From Clostridia bacterium (GTDB lineage: Bacteria > Bacillota > Clostridia > Christensenellales > DUVY01), in NCBI GenBank assembly GCA_026001225.1, contig BNZQ01000005.1:1-60023 (forward strand): DNA of 60,023 bases. The letters run 5' to 3'. Below the pieces are notes generated by a model that saw only the letters and a program-made list of their open reading frames with translations, was not told where the DNA came from and did no database searches. Shown one piece after another: positions 43,185-52,446 of the stretch. Position numbers and translations under genes: made by a program. Position 1 is the stretch's first letter, and each line of letters starts with the position of its first letter.

Positions 43185-43269
43185 GCACAGTTATTCTGTA
43201 CTTTCCTCTATATTATAACACAGAATAATTTACCTGTCAAGCGTTTTAACACAGATTTTCTGATATAAT
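43185..43269. promoter_or_regulatory. Divergent promoters and three repressor-type sites
   Basis: Minus strand early promoter: TTGACA (43240-43235), 17 bp, TATAAT (43217-43212). Plus strand: TATAAT at 43264-43269, 7 bases before the repressor ATG at 43277. Three ACAG sites at 43187, 43220 and 43251 (spaced 33 and 31 bp; the first and third followed by N5-CTGT/CTGA) overlap or flank both promoters, as expected for repressor operators. Confidence 0.75.
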
Positions 43270-43276
43270 ATTTGAT

Positions 43277-43612
43277 ATGGATAATTTTACGATAGAACTA
43301 AAAAAAGCAAGGAAAGCAAAAAGCATGACACAAAAAGACCTTGCGGAAGCAATAGGAATAACCAAGAACGCAATAACAGAGTGGGAAAGCGGCAGAAGTA
43401 GACCAACAGGGAAAAACCTTGAAAAACTACTCATAGCACTTGAAACAGATAGCAATACCCTTTTCGGCTATCCGCTTGAAAAAAACCACATATCTTTTGA
43501 AACATTCATCGCCGCCCTAAAAGAATGTAACGTAAAAGAGGAAAGCATAAACAAATTGACCGAGGAACAAAAGAAATCAATTGCCGAACTCATTAAAAAT
43601 TTTACGCAATAA
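43277..43612 (+). CDS. XRE-family repressor of the element
   Basis: A 111-residue regulator. Helix-turn-helix at residues ~15-65 (MTQKDLAEAIGITKNAITEWESGRSRPTG), then a short C-terminal part rich in Glu/Lys. It faces the early operon across a promoter region with ACAG sites, so it probably keeps the element quiet, in the manner of a prophage repressor. The ATG lies 7 bases after the -10 box, so its message is nearly leaderless. Confidence 0.88.
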   Translation: MDNFTIELKKARKAKSMTQKDLAEAIGITKNAITEWESGRSRPTGKNLEKLLIALETDSNTLFGYPLEKNHISFETFIAALKECNVKEESINKLTEEQKKSIAELIKNFTQ

Positions 43613-43684
43613 TTCCACAGTAAGAACAATACCAACCTTATCACAAAAAACAATCAACCAAAAATAAAACTTCAACAAATCCAT
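43577..43684 (-). CDS. Possible small membrane peptide opposite the repressor 3' end
   Basis: A 35-codon frame MDLLKFYFWLIVFCDKVGIV...NEFGN with GAGGTG 6-11 bases before the ATG and a consensus promoter 35 bases upstream (43747-43719). It overlaps the end of the repressor gene in antisense. It could be a type I toxin-like peptide or an antisense transcript only. Confidence 0.35.
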   Translation of the reverse strand: MDLLKFYFWLIVFCDKVGIVLTVELLRKIFNEFGN

Positions 43685-43718
43685 ACCAAACACCTCAAAC
43701 ATTTATTTGTATTTATAT

Positions 43719-43747
43719 AGTATAAAACAACCGTTTCAAATTGTCAA
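43719..43747 (-). promoter_or_regulatory. Promoter reading toward the repressor 3' end
   Basis: Minus strand TTGACA (43747-43742), 17 bp, TATACT (43724-43719). Confidence 0.65.
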
Positions 43748-43779
43748 GCGTTTAAACAAATATTCTATAAATCGAAATA

Positions 43780-43808
43780 TTGACAAAAACGCAAAAGCAT
43801 GATATACT
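43780..43808 (+). promoter_or_regulatory. Promoter of the toxin-antitoxin pair
   Basis: TTGACA at 43780-43785, 17-bp spacer, TATACT at 43803-43808; ATG at 43842. Confidence 0.8.
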
Positions 43809-43841
43809 TTGCATATCCTAAAAGAAAAGGAGCATATCACT

Positions 43842-44114
43842 ATGGCACCGATTAGCGCAACAACCTTACAAAAAGACTTGTTCAACTATTTGAATAGAAC
43901 AATCGACAAAAACGAGATTTTGAATGTTTCCACACAAAAAGGAAATGTCATCATTCTTAATGCAACGAAATACGAGGAATTAGAGGAACTCGAAGCGATA
44001 CGGCAATCCGATGAGGATATAGCCAACGGCAGAACATACCCGCAAGATGAAGTTTATGCAAGGCTTGACGCAAAAATAAAGGCAAGAAAGGAAGCGTTAA
44101 ACCATGCAAATTAG
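43842..44114 (+). CDS. Phd/YefM-type antitoxin
   Basis: A 90-residue antitoxin starting MAPISATTLQKDLFNYLNRT, the Phd/YefM N-terminal DNA-binding fold, followed by IILNATKYEELEELEAI and a charged C-terminus that should wrap the toxin. AAAGGAG precedes ATG 43842. It overlaps the toxin start by 11 bases. The pair lies next to attR and probably protects the element from loss. Confidence 0.85.
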   Translation: MAPISATTLQKDLFNYLNRTIDKNEILNVSTQKGNVIILNATKYEELEELEAIRQSDEDIANGRTYPQDEVYARLDAKIKARKEALNHAN

Positions 44115-44373
44115 ATACACGCACCGAGCAGAAAACGACTATAACGACATCTTTGAATACATCGCAAAAGACAATTTAGAAATAGCGGTTAAATTTACGG
44201 AACTAATTAAAAAGGCCGTAAATAATTTATCCTTTTTTCCCAATCTGGGAAAAAAGGGAACAACTCAAAACGATAAATATATCATACATAAAAACTATAA
44301 AATAACATATGAAATCAAAAACGATATAATTTATATTAAACATATCAAACACGGCGCACAAGATCAATCCTAA
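44104..44373 (+). CDS. RelE/ParE-family toxin
   Basis: An 89-residue toxin: MQIRYTHRAENDYNDIFEYI at the start, FFPNLGKKGTTQNDKYIIHK in the middle and YIKHIKHGAQD at the end, the standard RelE/ParE layout. It overlaps its antitoxin. Members cut ribosome-bound mRNA or inhibit gyrase; which one is not clear from sequence. Confidence 0.85.
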   Translation: MQIRYTHRAENDYNDIFEYIAKDNLEIAVKFTELIKKAVNNLSFFPNLGKKGTTQNDKYIIHKNYKITYEIKNDIIYIKHIKHGAQDQS

Positions 44374-44473
44374 AACAAGCCACAAAAACCGCCATTTCAA
44401 AACGTTTGACATTTCCACAAAAACGTGTTAAACTTTGCGCCATAGGCGCAACACTCCGAAAATACGTTCGCAA

Positions 44474-44520
44474 GAATGGCATTCAAGAGGTCATCGGTTC
44501 GAATCCGTTTATCTCCACCA
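44474..44520 (+). other. attR: second 47-bp copy of the tRNA-Ala 3' half
   Basis: Identical to 33092-33138 including the CCA end, but the 5' half of the tRNA is absent, so it is not a tRNA gene. Confidence 0.93.
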
Positions 44521-45083
44521 TAGTGTTCGGTGTCGAACCACCGAGAGAAATAGAAACTGCGTTTGCGGTTTCTTTTTCGTTTTCGGGGGGGGGCGTCGCC
44601 GTCGGGGTAGTCGGGGAAAATGAGGCTCAACAACAGTTCGCCCTTATGCTGACCGCCTTTGAGGTGCATTATGACTTTCATTTTATCGTCGTATAATATC
44701 ACCTTATAGACAAGGCTGTCAATCAGATATTTGCGGTTTTTAATCTCGGTATAGTCAAGGTCGCGGAAATGCAACAGCCATTTGCGAATATCGCCGTACC
44801 CGTAATCGGTCTGCATAGCCCGTTCATACTCAATACAAGCCTTTAATTCCTTGTTTTCGGTTTCCAATTTGTCTATTTGCGCAATAACCGTGTCGGCAAT
44901 CTTGCCTTGCATAAGAACCTGCATAAGGTTGTTAATCGCCTTTTGATTTTCGGCAACAAGGTTTTCAAGCCTTGCCAACTCGGTGTCGTTCCGTTCGGCT
45001 TGTATCATTAAGTACATTTCGGCGGCAACAAGGTCAATCAGTTCGTCGTTTTTCAACTGCTCCAAAACCGACGGGCTATCTTA
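44521..45083 (-). pseudogene. Large serine recombinase, C-terminal remnant
   Basis: About 185 residues of the coiled-coil and C-terminal part of a large serine integrase: ELIDLVAAEMYLMIQAERND, a long charged helix region, then RKYLIDSLVYKVILYDDKM and a basic end. The catalytic and zinc-binding domains are missing; a stop lies just upstream near 45085. The frame runs on through attR as antisense tRNA sequence (KRIRTDDLLNAI) to 44397. It looks like the residue of an older element that had used the same tRNA-Ala. Confidence 0.7.
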
Positions 45084-45129
45084 AAGAAAAAAGCGATAAA
45101 GCAAGTCCCCTTTGAGGAGGAATAATTTT

Positions 45130-45492
45130 ATGACGTGGGAATGGTACGTATTCGGCATATTGGCGGGATTGGTTCTCATCACGCTGATTACCCTTTTGAG
45201 CCGTAAAAAGAAGCCCGTACAAGCGAGAGCGACGGCGGCAAGCGACGGCGCAACAGCGGAGACCGCACCGAAAACGGAACCCGTCCGCGCCGACGCCCCC
45301 GCGCCCGCGGGCGTGACGCCACTTACGGGCGTTCACGCCGACGCAACCGCGAACGCGGGCGGCGATCCCCGCGCTCACCATGAGTATTTTCCGTTGGTGT
45401 TCCAAGACGATCCCTACTACCGGCAACGGCAACAAGGCTATGCGGCGGTTCCTCCTCCGCAAGCCTGCTCGCGGTTAAAGATAAAGCTTTAA
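45130..45492 (+). CDS. Small single-membrane-span protein
   Basis: A 120-residue protein: membrane segment [19 protein letters not shown], then KKKP and an Ala/Pro/Thr-rich tail facing the cytoplasm or outside. GAGGAGGAATAATTTT precedes ATG 45130. It overlaps the convergent kinase gene end by 18 bases. Not recognised. Confidence 0.55.
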   Translation: MTWEWYVFGILAGLVLITLITLLSRKKKPVQARATAASDGATAETAPKTEPVRADAPAPAGVTPLTGVHADATANAGGDPRAHHEYFPLVFQDDPYYRQRQQGYAAVPPPQACSRLKIKL

Positions 45493-48408
45493 TTTTTCCA
45501 AGACCTTGTTAAAATCCAACGGCTTGCCGATATGGTCGTTCATGCCGGCCTCGCGGCCCCTTGCGATATCCTCGCGGAACACGTTCGCGGTCATCGCGAC
45601 GATCGGAACGGTTTTGGCTTGCGGCGCGTCCAACGCGCGGATCCGGCGCGTCGCCTCATAGCCGTCCATTTCGGGCATCTGTACGTCCATGAAAATCAAA
45701 TCGTACCGTTCGGGTCCGGCCGAAAACAGGCGGACGGCTTCCGCGCCGTTGAACGCGCAGTCGATCGCGAGGCGGGTCGGCTCCAACATAGCCAAAACGA
45801 TTTCGCGGTTGATTTCCACGTCCTCGGCCAACAGGACGCGGCGTCCGCCGAAGTCGGTTCGTTCGTTGTCCGCTTCCTTTTGCGGCGCGTTTTGGGGCGC
45901 GGATTCCCGCCGTAGGCCCCGTTTCATTCGCACCGTAAAGGCGAACGTCGAGCCGCCGCCCAATTCGGATTTGACCCAAATTTTTCCGCCCATCAGTTCG
46001 ATGATATTTTTGGAGATCGAAAGACCGAGGCCCGTACCGCCGTATTTACGCGTCGTGCTGTTTTCGGCCTGCTGAAAGGATTGGAACAGGCGGTCGCGCT
46101 GTTCGGGGCTGATGCCGATCCCCGTGTCCGTCACGGAGATTTGTATCGTGTAAACGCCGTCCGCCTCGTCCGTCAACCGCGCTTTCAGGAGGATCGCGCC
46201 GCCCTCGGGCGTAAATTTCACCGCGTTGCCCAACAAGTTGGTGACGACCTGTGCCAACCGCTGATCGTCCCCGATCAGGATTTCGGGGATCGCGCCGTCG
46301 ATTTCCGTCGTCAATTTTTGGTTTTTCTCGGCGGCGCGGAAGCCGACGACGTTTTCGGCCCGCCGCAAGGTTTCCGCGAAATCGAATTCCGCAGAGGACA
46401 GCTCGAACTTGTTGGCCTCGATCTTGGACATATCCAAAATGTCGTTGATCACGCCCAACAGGTGCTTGGACGCACCGTCGATTTTGGTCAGGCAATAATC
46501 CTTTCGTTCGAATGCGTCGGCGGTCAGGCCCAATGCGGTCATACCGATAATCGCGTTCATCGGCGTGCGGATTTCGTGGCTCATGTTGGCCAAAAAGTCC
46601 GACTTGGCGCGGTTCGCGCTCTCTGCGGCGGCGGCCGTGCTTTCCAATTGGGCGAGCGTGGCGTTCAGCTCGGCGGTGCGCTTGTTGACCACGCTTTCCA
46701 ACCGCCGTCCTTCGTTGCGCTTCCTCAAAAAGAAAACGAACAGCAAAGCCAACACTACAAAAAACAGAGCGGCCGCGCCGATCAGCCACGGCAGCTGCGC
46801 TTGCGCCAGCTTCGTGCGGTAATCGTAGGTCTTGCGCGTCCATTGCCCCGCAACGCCGGCGGTGTCGACCAAATGCAGGGTCTTATCCACGATGGAACAC
46901 AGGACGGTTTCGTTTTTGTTGAAGCCGAACGTCGAATCGAACGTATAGTCGAATACGACGTTGGCTTTATAGCCGGGCATCTCGCGGTAGTTCGTCAGAA
47001 GCAAAAGCTGATTTTGGCTCGACATGAGCAGATCGACATCGTCGCGCTGCAAGGCGTTGAAAGCGAGATCCCAATTTTCGTATTCCGTCATATTCAGGTG
47101 ATGAGGGAACCAGCTGCGGAACAGGGCGGCGTTCGCGGTGTCTTGGACCAAGGCGACTTTGGTATACAAAATCTCGTTGATGCTGATATTGCGGAAATCA
47201 GACTTGGACAAAAGCGCGTAACGGTCGGCAAAAAGCGCGGCTTTCGGCCATATGAAGGCCCCTTCGCGCTCCGGCGAATGGATCAGCTCGGATACCATGG
47301 ACGCTTCTCCGTCTTCGAGCATTTTCAGCAGGACGGGCCATTCGGTTGTCTCGTCGTTGGCGGGCTTGAAGGTCAAGCCGGTCAGAGCCTCGATTTCGGC
47401 GAGGATATCGAAAACGATGCCTTGCCACTGTTTTTCGTGGGTGTTGTAAAAGCACATCGGATAATTGTCGTATTCGGCCAAAAAGGATACCGTAGGATTG
47501 CTTTTGATATATTCGCGTTCCGCGTCGTCGAGTTGCAGGGACAATTTATGATGCACGTAATCGCGGTATCCTTTGTTGTACAGCTCGGTTAGGTACCGGA
47601 CGCCGCCGCTTTCCAATGTTTTCTGCACGATCGAGACGATCGGCCAAAGCTCCCGCTTTTTCGCCGACAGCGAAACCGAACTGCAGATCAGCGGAAAGAA
47701 GTCGTGAGCGGCCACGTCGCCGTACACGTCGAATGCCGCCTCCGCGGTGCTTTCCTCAAAAAAGCCATCGATCCTTTTACCGGGGTCGTTCGATTTCAAC
47801 AGGTCATAGGCGGTATCGTAGTCGTCGATATAGACCGCGTCGAATTCATACGCCGCGGCGGCGATGACGGCGGCGGCCGTCGTGGTATCCGATAAGAAAG
47901 CGTACCGCAATCTCCGCGACGCCGCGATTTCCATAAGGGGATGCGCGTCTTCGAGGCGCATAATTTTAATGACGCGTTCCGCGATGGCGTCGGTCATCAG
48001 ATAGGCTTGCCGCCGTTCATCGGTGGCGGTCAGGTCGCCTGTAAAATCGATCGCGCCGCCGTCGAGACCGGCGATCAAATCGCCCCATTCGTATGTTTGA
48101 ACTTGAAACGGGATACCAAATAACTCGGTCAGATATTCACAGAACAGAGCGGCGTATCCGCCGATTTTGCCGTTCTCTCCGTCAAACGCTTCGGTACCCG
48201 GATTTGCCCCGAACACAAAGGATGCGTATTCCGCGGATAGCTTGTCCACGGCGGCGATTTCCTCGGCCGTCACCCCCGGTACATCCCGAAACGAAGCGTA
48301 TTTCACCGAGCCGCCCGAAACGTGACCGGAAGACCCGCAGCCCGACAGGCAACTCAAACAGAGTATAACGGCAAGCGCCGCGCACAGTATACGGTTGATT
48401 TTTCGCAT
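45475..48408 (-). CDS. Hybrid sensor histidine kinase with two periplasmic-binding-type sensor domains
   Basis: A 977-residue lipoprotein-type sensor. Lipobox LSGC (Cys24); two SBP_bac_3-like solute-binding domains (about 60-285 and 290-520, the second opening [25 protein letters not shown]); membrane segment at ~538-560; HisKA with His ~611 in [11 protein letters not shown]; HATPase with [16 protein letters not shown] and GTGLGLSI; and a receiver domain at ~853-977 with the phospho-aspartate in [13 protein letters not shown]. It lacks an HPt or DNA-binding output, so the signal must pass to another protein not seen here. BvgS/EvgS-like layout. Confidence 0.93.
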   Translation of the reverse strand: MRKINRILCAALAVILCLSCLSGCGSSGHVSGGSVKYASFRDVPGVTAEEIAAVDKLSAEYASFVFGANPGTEAFDGENGKIGGYAALFCEYLTELFGIPFQVQTYEWGDLIAGLDGGAIDFTGDLTATDERRQAYLMTDAIAERVIKIMRLEDAHPLMEIAASRRLRYAFLSDTTTAAAVIAAAAYEFDAVYIDDYDTAYDLLKSNDPGKRIDGFFEESTAEAAFDVYGDVAAHDFFPLICSSVSLSAKKRELWPIVSIVQKTLESGGVRYLTELYNKGYRDYVHHKLSLQLDDAEREYIKSNPTVSFLAEYDNYPMCFYNTHEKQWQGIVFDILAEIEALTGLTFKPANDETTEWPVLLKMLEDGEASMVSELIHSPEREGAFIWPKAALFADRYALLSKSDFRNISINEILYTKVALVQDTANAALFRSWFPHHLNMTEYENWDLAFNALQRDDVDLLMSSQNQLLLLTNYREMPGYKANVVFDYTFDSTFGFNKNETVLCSIVDKTLHLVDTAGVAGQWTRKTYDYRTKLAQAQLPWLIGAAALFFVVLALLFVFFLRKRNEGRRLESVVNKRTAELNATLAQLESTAAAAESANRAKSDFLANMSHEIRTPMNAIIGMTALGLTADAFERKDYCLTKIDGASKHLLGVINDILDMSKIEANKFELSSAEFDFAETLRRAENVVGFRAAEKNQKLTTEIDGAIPEILIGDDQRLAQVVTNLLGNAVKFTPEGGAILLKARLTDEADGVYTIQISVTDTGIGISPEQRDRLFQSFQQAENSTTRKYGGTGLGLSISKNIIELMGGKIWVKSELGGGSTFAFTVRMKRGLRRESAPQNAPQKEADNERTDFGGRRVLLAEDVEINREIVLAMLEPTRLAIDCAFNGAEAVRLFSAGPERYDLIFMDVQMPEMDGYEATRRIRALDAPQAKTVPIVAMTANVFREDIARGREAGMNDHIGKPLDFNKVLEKLKLYL

Positions 48409-48625
48409 CGTTTTGCGCCTCGTCTATTGCATAGTGCGGATCCGGGATTTCAACGGGATATTTTGATAATTTTTGTGTTCTGCTGTGTTATTTTTCCTTG
48501 TCGTAACGCTACGTAGTCTATGGAAAAATGCCTTGTATAACGCAAAAATTATCTGAAATCCCCTCGTTGCCCTCTCGTGTTCATACTATTTAGTATACCA
48601 TATTTTTAGAAAAAGGGTACGCCGA

Positions 48626-49750
48626 TCACATGATTCGTCCGAAAATGATCCGCCCCGCCGCCGTTTGCAGGGCGGTGGTGATCGTGGCCTCGACCTCTTG
48701 GCCGAGCAGCTTGCCGCCGTTTTCCACGACGATCATCGTGCCGTCCGCAAGGTAGCCGACCGCCTGTCCGGATTCTTTTCCCTCTTTCACAAGTTTCAGT
48801 TTCAGCTTCTCTCCCGGCAAAACCACCGGCTTGATCGCGTTCGCCAACTCGTTAATATTAAAGACGCGTATTTCCTTTAAAGACGCGATTTTATTCAGGT
48901 TGTAATCGTTGGTCACGATCTTGCCGCCGCGCTCCTTGGCCAAACGCAACAGGCGCGCGTCGGCGTCGCCCTCCTCGTAATCGGTTTCGTCCATGACGAC
49001 CCGAACGGCCTTTTCCTGCCGCAGGGCTTCGATCACGTCGAGACCGCGCTTGCCGCGGTTGCGCTTTAACAAATCGGGATTGTCGGTGATATGACGGAGC
49101 TCCGCCAAAATAAAGGCGGGCACGATCAGCGCGCCGTCGAAAAAGCCGGTTTTGGCCAAATCCAAAATACGACCGTCGATGATCGCCGAGGAATCCAAAA
49201 TCAAGGGGCGGTCGACCGGCGCGGGGACCTCCGCGGGGGCCGCGGGAGCCGCCGCGTGCGGGCCGCCGAACACCTCGCTCATGCGCCGCGCGCCCAGCAT
49301 CAGGCCGATGAAGCCCAACACGACGCTCAGCACGATGGTGACGGGCAGCGGGATATCGCGGAAGATCAGCTGAACGATCAGCACGAGGCCGAGGCCCAAC
49401 ACAAGGCCCGCGAGCCCCATTAAGATTTGCCGGCCGCTGTAATTGGCGAGCGACCGTTCGATCAGGCGGTACAGCCTGACAAAGGAAACGAGGATCGGGC
49501 GCGCGGTAAACAGCAGGATCAAGCCGAACAGGACGGAGCCCGCGATTTTGATGAGGGTTACGATCCATGCGTCGATGTTCGGACCCGCGGCGGTTTTCCG
49601 GTTCGTCCAAACGAGGATATTGTCCACCAGCCAAATCCACAGCAGCGCGGCGGCCGAGATCAGCACGATCCGGCCGATCCACAGCGCGAGGCTGCCGATA
49701 GACATTTTTTCCTTGTCGGGTTTTTGGATAACGGCATCGGTTTCTTTCAT
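48626..49750 (-). CDS. PIN-TRAM domain membrane protein (YacL-like)
   Basis: A 374-residue protein: four membrane segments in residues ~15-150, a PIN nuclease-type domain at ~180-295 with acidic residues in LILDSSAIIDGRIL, ILAELRHI, EEGDADARLL and IVTNDYNLN, and a C-terminal TRAM RNA-binding domain (~300-360; GEKLKLKLVKEGKESGQAVG). This is the layout of Bacillus YacL. A role in RNA handling at the membrane is assumed for the family. The 217-bp gap to the kinase gene holds no recognisable feature. Confidence 0.92.
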   Translation of the reverse strand: MKETDAVIQKPDKEKMSIGSLALWIGRIVLISAAALLWIWLVDNILVWTNRKTAAGPNIDAWIVTLIKIAGSVLFGLILLFTARPILVSFVRLYRLIERSLANYSGRQILMGLAGLVLGLGLVLIVQLIFRDIPLPVTIVLSVVLGFIGLMLGARRMSEVFGGPHAAAPAAPAEVPAPVDRPLILDSSAIIDGRILDLAKTGFFDGALIVPAFILAELRHITDNPDLLKRNRGKRGLDVIEALRQEKAVRVVMDETDYEEGDADARLLRLAKERGGKIVTNDYNLNKIASLKEIRVFNINELANAIKPVVLPGEKLKLKLVKEGKESGQAVGYLADGTMIVVENGGKLLGQEVEATITTALQTAAGRIIFGRIM

Positions 49751-49909
49751 TGTAAAATTCAGATCTTTCCGAATCTATCTATCATATCACAAAACGCGCT
49801 TTTTTGCAACCGAATAATCCTTTGTTCGGATCGTTTTTTGTCAAAATTCTTTATCAATTCGTTAACATGTAAACAGATCACGGCGCCTGCATGACCTGAT
49901 AAGACGGCG

Positions 49910-50060
49910 CAAAGAATGTCATTGCGTCCCTCCGAATGACGGCGGGGCGGCCGCCTTTGTGTCATTCTTCCGTGAGTGAAGAATCCCAACCGATAAAAGG
50001 ATTCCCCTCTTCGAGGGGTGCCCCTGAAAGGGGCGGGGTGGTCGGTTGAAAGAAACCGAC
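49910..50060. repeat. Intergenic repeat region, family C plus GC-rich palindromes
   Basis: CGCAAAGAATGTCATTGCG (inverse shared with 17555-17578), then GTGTCATTCTTCCGTGAGTG and GAAGAATCC, then CCCCTCTTCGAGGGG and CCCCTGAAAGGGG hairpins and an inverted GGTCGGTT...AACCGACC pair. It looks like one or two stacked non-coding repeats. Confidence 0.55.
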
Positions 50061-50094
50061 CGAGCCGTGTCAAACGGATAAGGTGTGCGTAAAC

Positions 50095-50226
50095 AGTGTC
50101 TATTTTTGGTGTGTGCAAGAGTGGTTTTCAGACGGGCAACAGTTGTTTTGCCGCCGAAGGGGGTGTATATAGACATACATGACCGAGGCGGCAAGACAAA
50201 CGTAGCCCGTATCAAAGACACTATTG
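50095..50226. repeat. Long imperfect inverted repeat upstream of gdhA
   Basis: Left arm AGTGTCTATTTTTG...GACGGGCAAC...TTTTGCCGCC and right arm GGCGGCAAGACAAAC...GCCCGTATCAAAGACACT, facing each other around about 40 bases that include GGGGGTGTATATAGAC. No protein is encoded. Confidence 0.55.
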
Positions 50227-50250
50227 CGCATACCGAACGGATAAAAACAC

Positions 50251-50279
50251 TTGCGAAACGGTTGTCGGTGTGCTATACT
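50251..50279 (+). promoter_or_regulatory. Promoter of gdhA
   Basis: TTGCGA at 50251-50256, 17-bp spacer, TATACT at 50274-50279; a 75-base leader with GAGGAG precedes ATG 50356. Confidence 0.75.
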
Positions 50280-50328
50280 ACTTAAAAACTTTATAACGCT
50301 CCCGCAGGGGGCCGTCGGAAGGTTTTAA

Positions 50329-51702
<1,374 letters not shown>

Positions 51703-51747
51703 CGCTCCGTGCTTTTCCGGCAACGCGGATTCTTAATCTCGCAAAAA

Positions 51748-51794
51748 CTCAAAAAAAGCCTCGCGGTGCTTTTCACCGCGAGGCTTTTTTTGAG
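51748..51794. terminator. Bidirectional terminator after gdhA
   Basis: AAAGCCTCGCGGTG, short loop, CACCGCGAGGCTTT, framed by A7 and T7; it can serve gdhA and the convergent gene. Confidence 0.93.
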
Positions 51795-51813
51795 TTTGAA
51801 GGGCAAGGATTAT

Positions 51814-52446
51814 TTATTCAACGACATTGTAATAGATAGTGCAGGTGACGGGCTGGGCGACGTATTCGTACAGGAGGTTGTTTTCGTCGCCCAAAGGCTT
51901 ATCCATAAACAGAATTGTATCGCCCGGATAAGAAAAGGTGATGACATAAGAGCCGAGTTCCATGGGCAGGGTAACAAGCTTGCTGTCGTCTTCATACGTG
52001 ATATCGATCAAAACGTCGTCAATTTTTTTGCAAGTCATTTTAATCTTGCTGATATAAAACGGTTGGGTCAAACTCGTAAGATATTTAGAATTGCAAGTCA
52101 GATCATATCCAACTAAAAACTTGATGCCGACATGATTTATAAGCGTGTTCTCGCTGTTTAAATAGGTTAGAGTTGACGGATGAGTCGAGTCATCAAAATT
52201 CAAGACCGTGATAACGGGAGTAAAGACGAACTGCTCGCGGTCGGCGACGGTGACGGAAATGTGCAAGAGGTACTCCTCGCCCGCCAACAGGCCTTTTAGG
52301 GTATACGATACGCCGTAATTGCCGGGCCAGCACGGCACTTGTTTGTCCCTAAGATTCACGATTTTGGCCGTTCTCGCCGTTTTGACGGCAGCGTGCCTGT
52401 TCTCGCTCCCGTCGTTGAGCGGGGCGACCGCCGAGAATGCAGGCAA
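51814..52446 (-). CDS. Surface-type protein fragment, C-terminal part
   Basis: A 210-residue frame. From about residue 35 it is a beta-rich sequence (NYGVSYTLKGLLAGEEYLLH, then VTVADREQFVFTPV). The first ~35 residues are antisense to the signal peptide of the opposite frame and lack a signal of their own, so the real 5' part is probably lost and this is a remnant of a larger secreted protein. Not recognised. Confidence 0.45.
   Translation of the reverse strand: MPAFSAVAPLNDGSENRHAAVKTARTAKIVNLRDKQVPCWPGNYGVSYTLKGLLAGEEYLLHISVTVADREQFVFTPVITVLNFDDSTHPSTLTYLNSENTLINHVGIKFLVGYDLTCNSKYLTSLTQPFYISKIKMTCKKIDDVLIDITYEDDSKLVTLPMELGSYVITFSYPGDTILFMDKPLGDENNLLYEYVAQPVTCTIYYNVVE

Larger units (their letters stand above)
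33092..44520. mobile_element. Integrated inovirus-like (filamentous phage) element, 11.4 kb
   Basis: Bounded by identical 47-bp copies of the tRNA-Ala 3' end; the excised circle would be 11,382 bp. It carries an integrase beside attL, a HUH rolling-circle Rep, a Zot/pI-like ATPase, a small membrane protein, two membrane-anchored secreted proteins, a collagen-like membrane protein, eight small early genes, a repressor with divergent promoters and a toxin-antitoxin pair. There are no terminase, portal, capsid or tail genes, and no relaxase or conjugation set. The module order (small genes, secreted surface proteins, small membrane protein, Zot ATPase, Rep) fits a filamentous phage, though Rep lies last. 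No major coat gene is identified with confidence. Confidence 0.8.

Noticed and set aside
44474..44520. A second tRNA-Ala gene
   Set aside because: Only the 3' 47 bases are present; there is no D arm or 5' acceptor strand. It is attR.
46081..47592. Antisense frame of 503 codons in the histidine kinase gene
   Set aside because: The sense frame has complete kinase motifs; the antisense product resembles no family.
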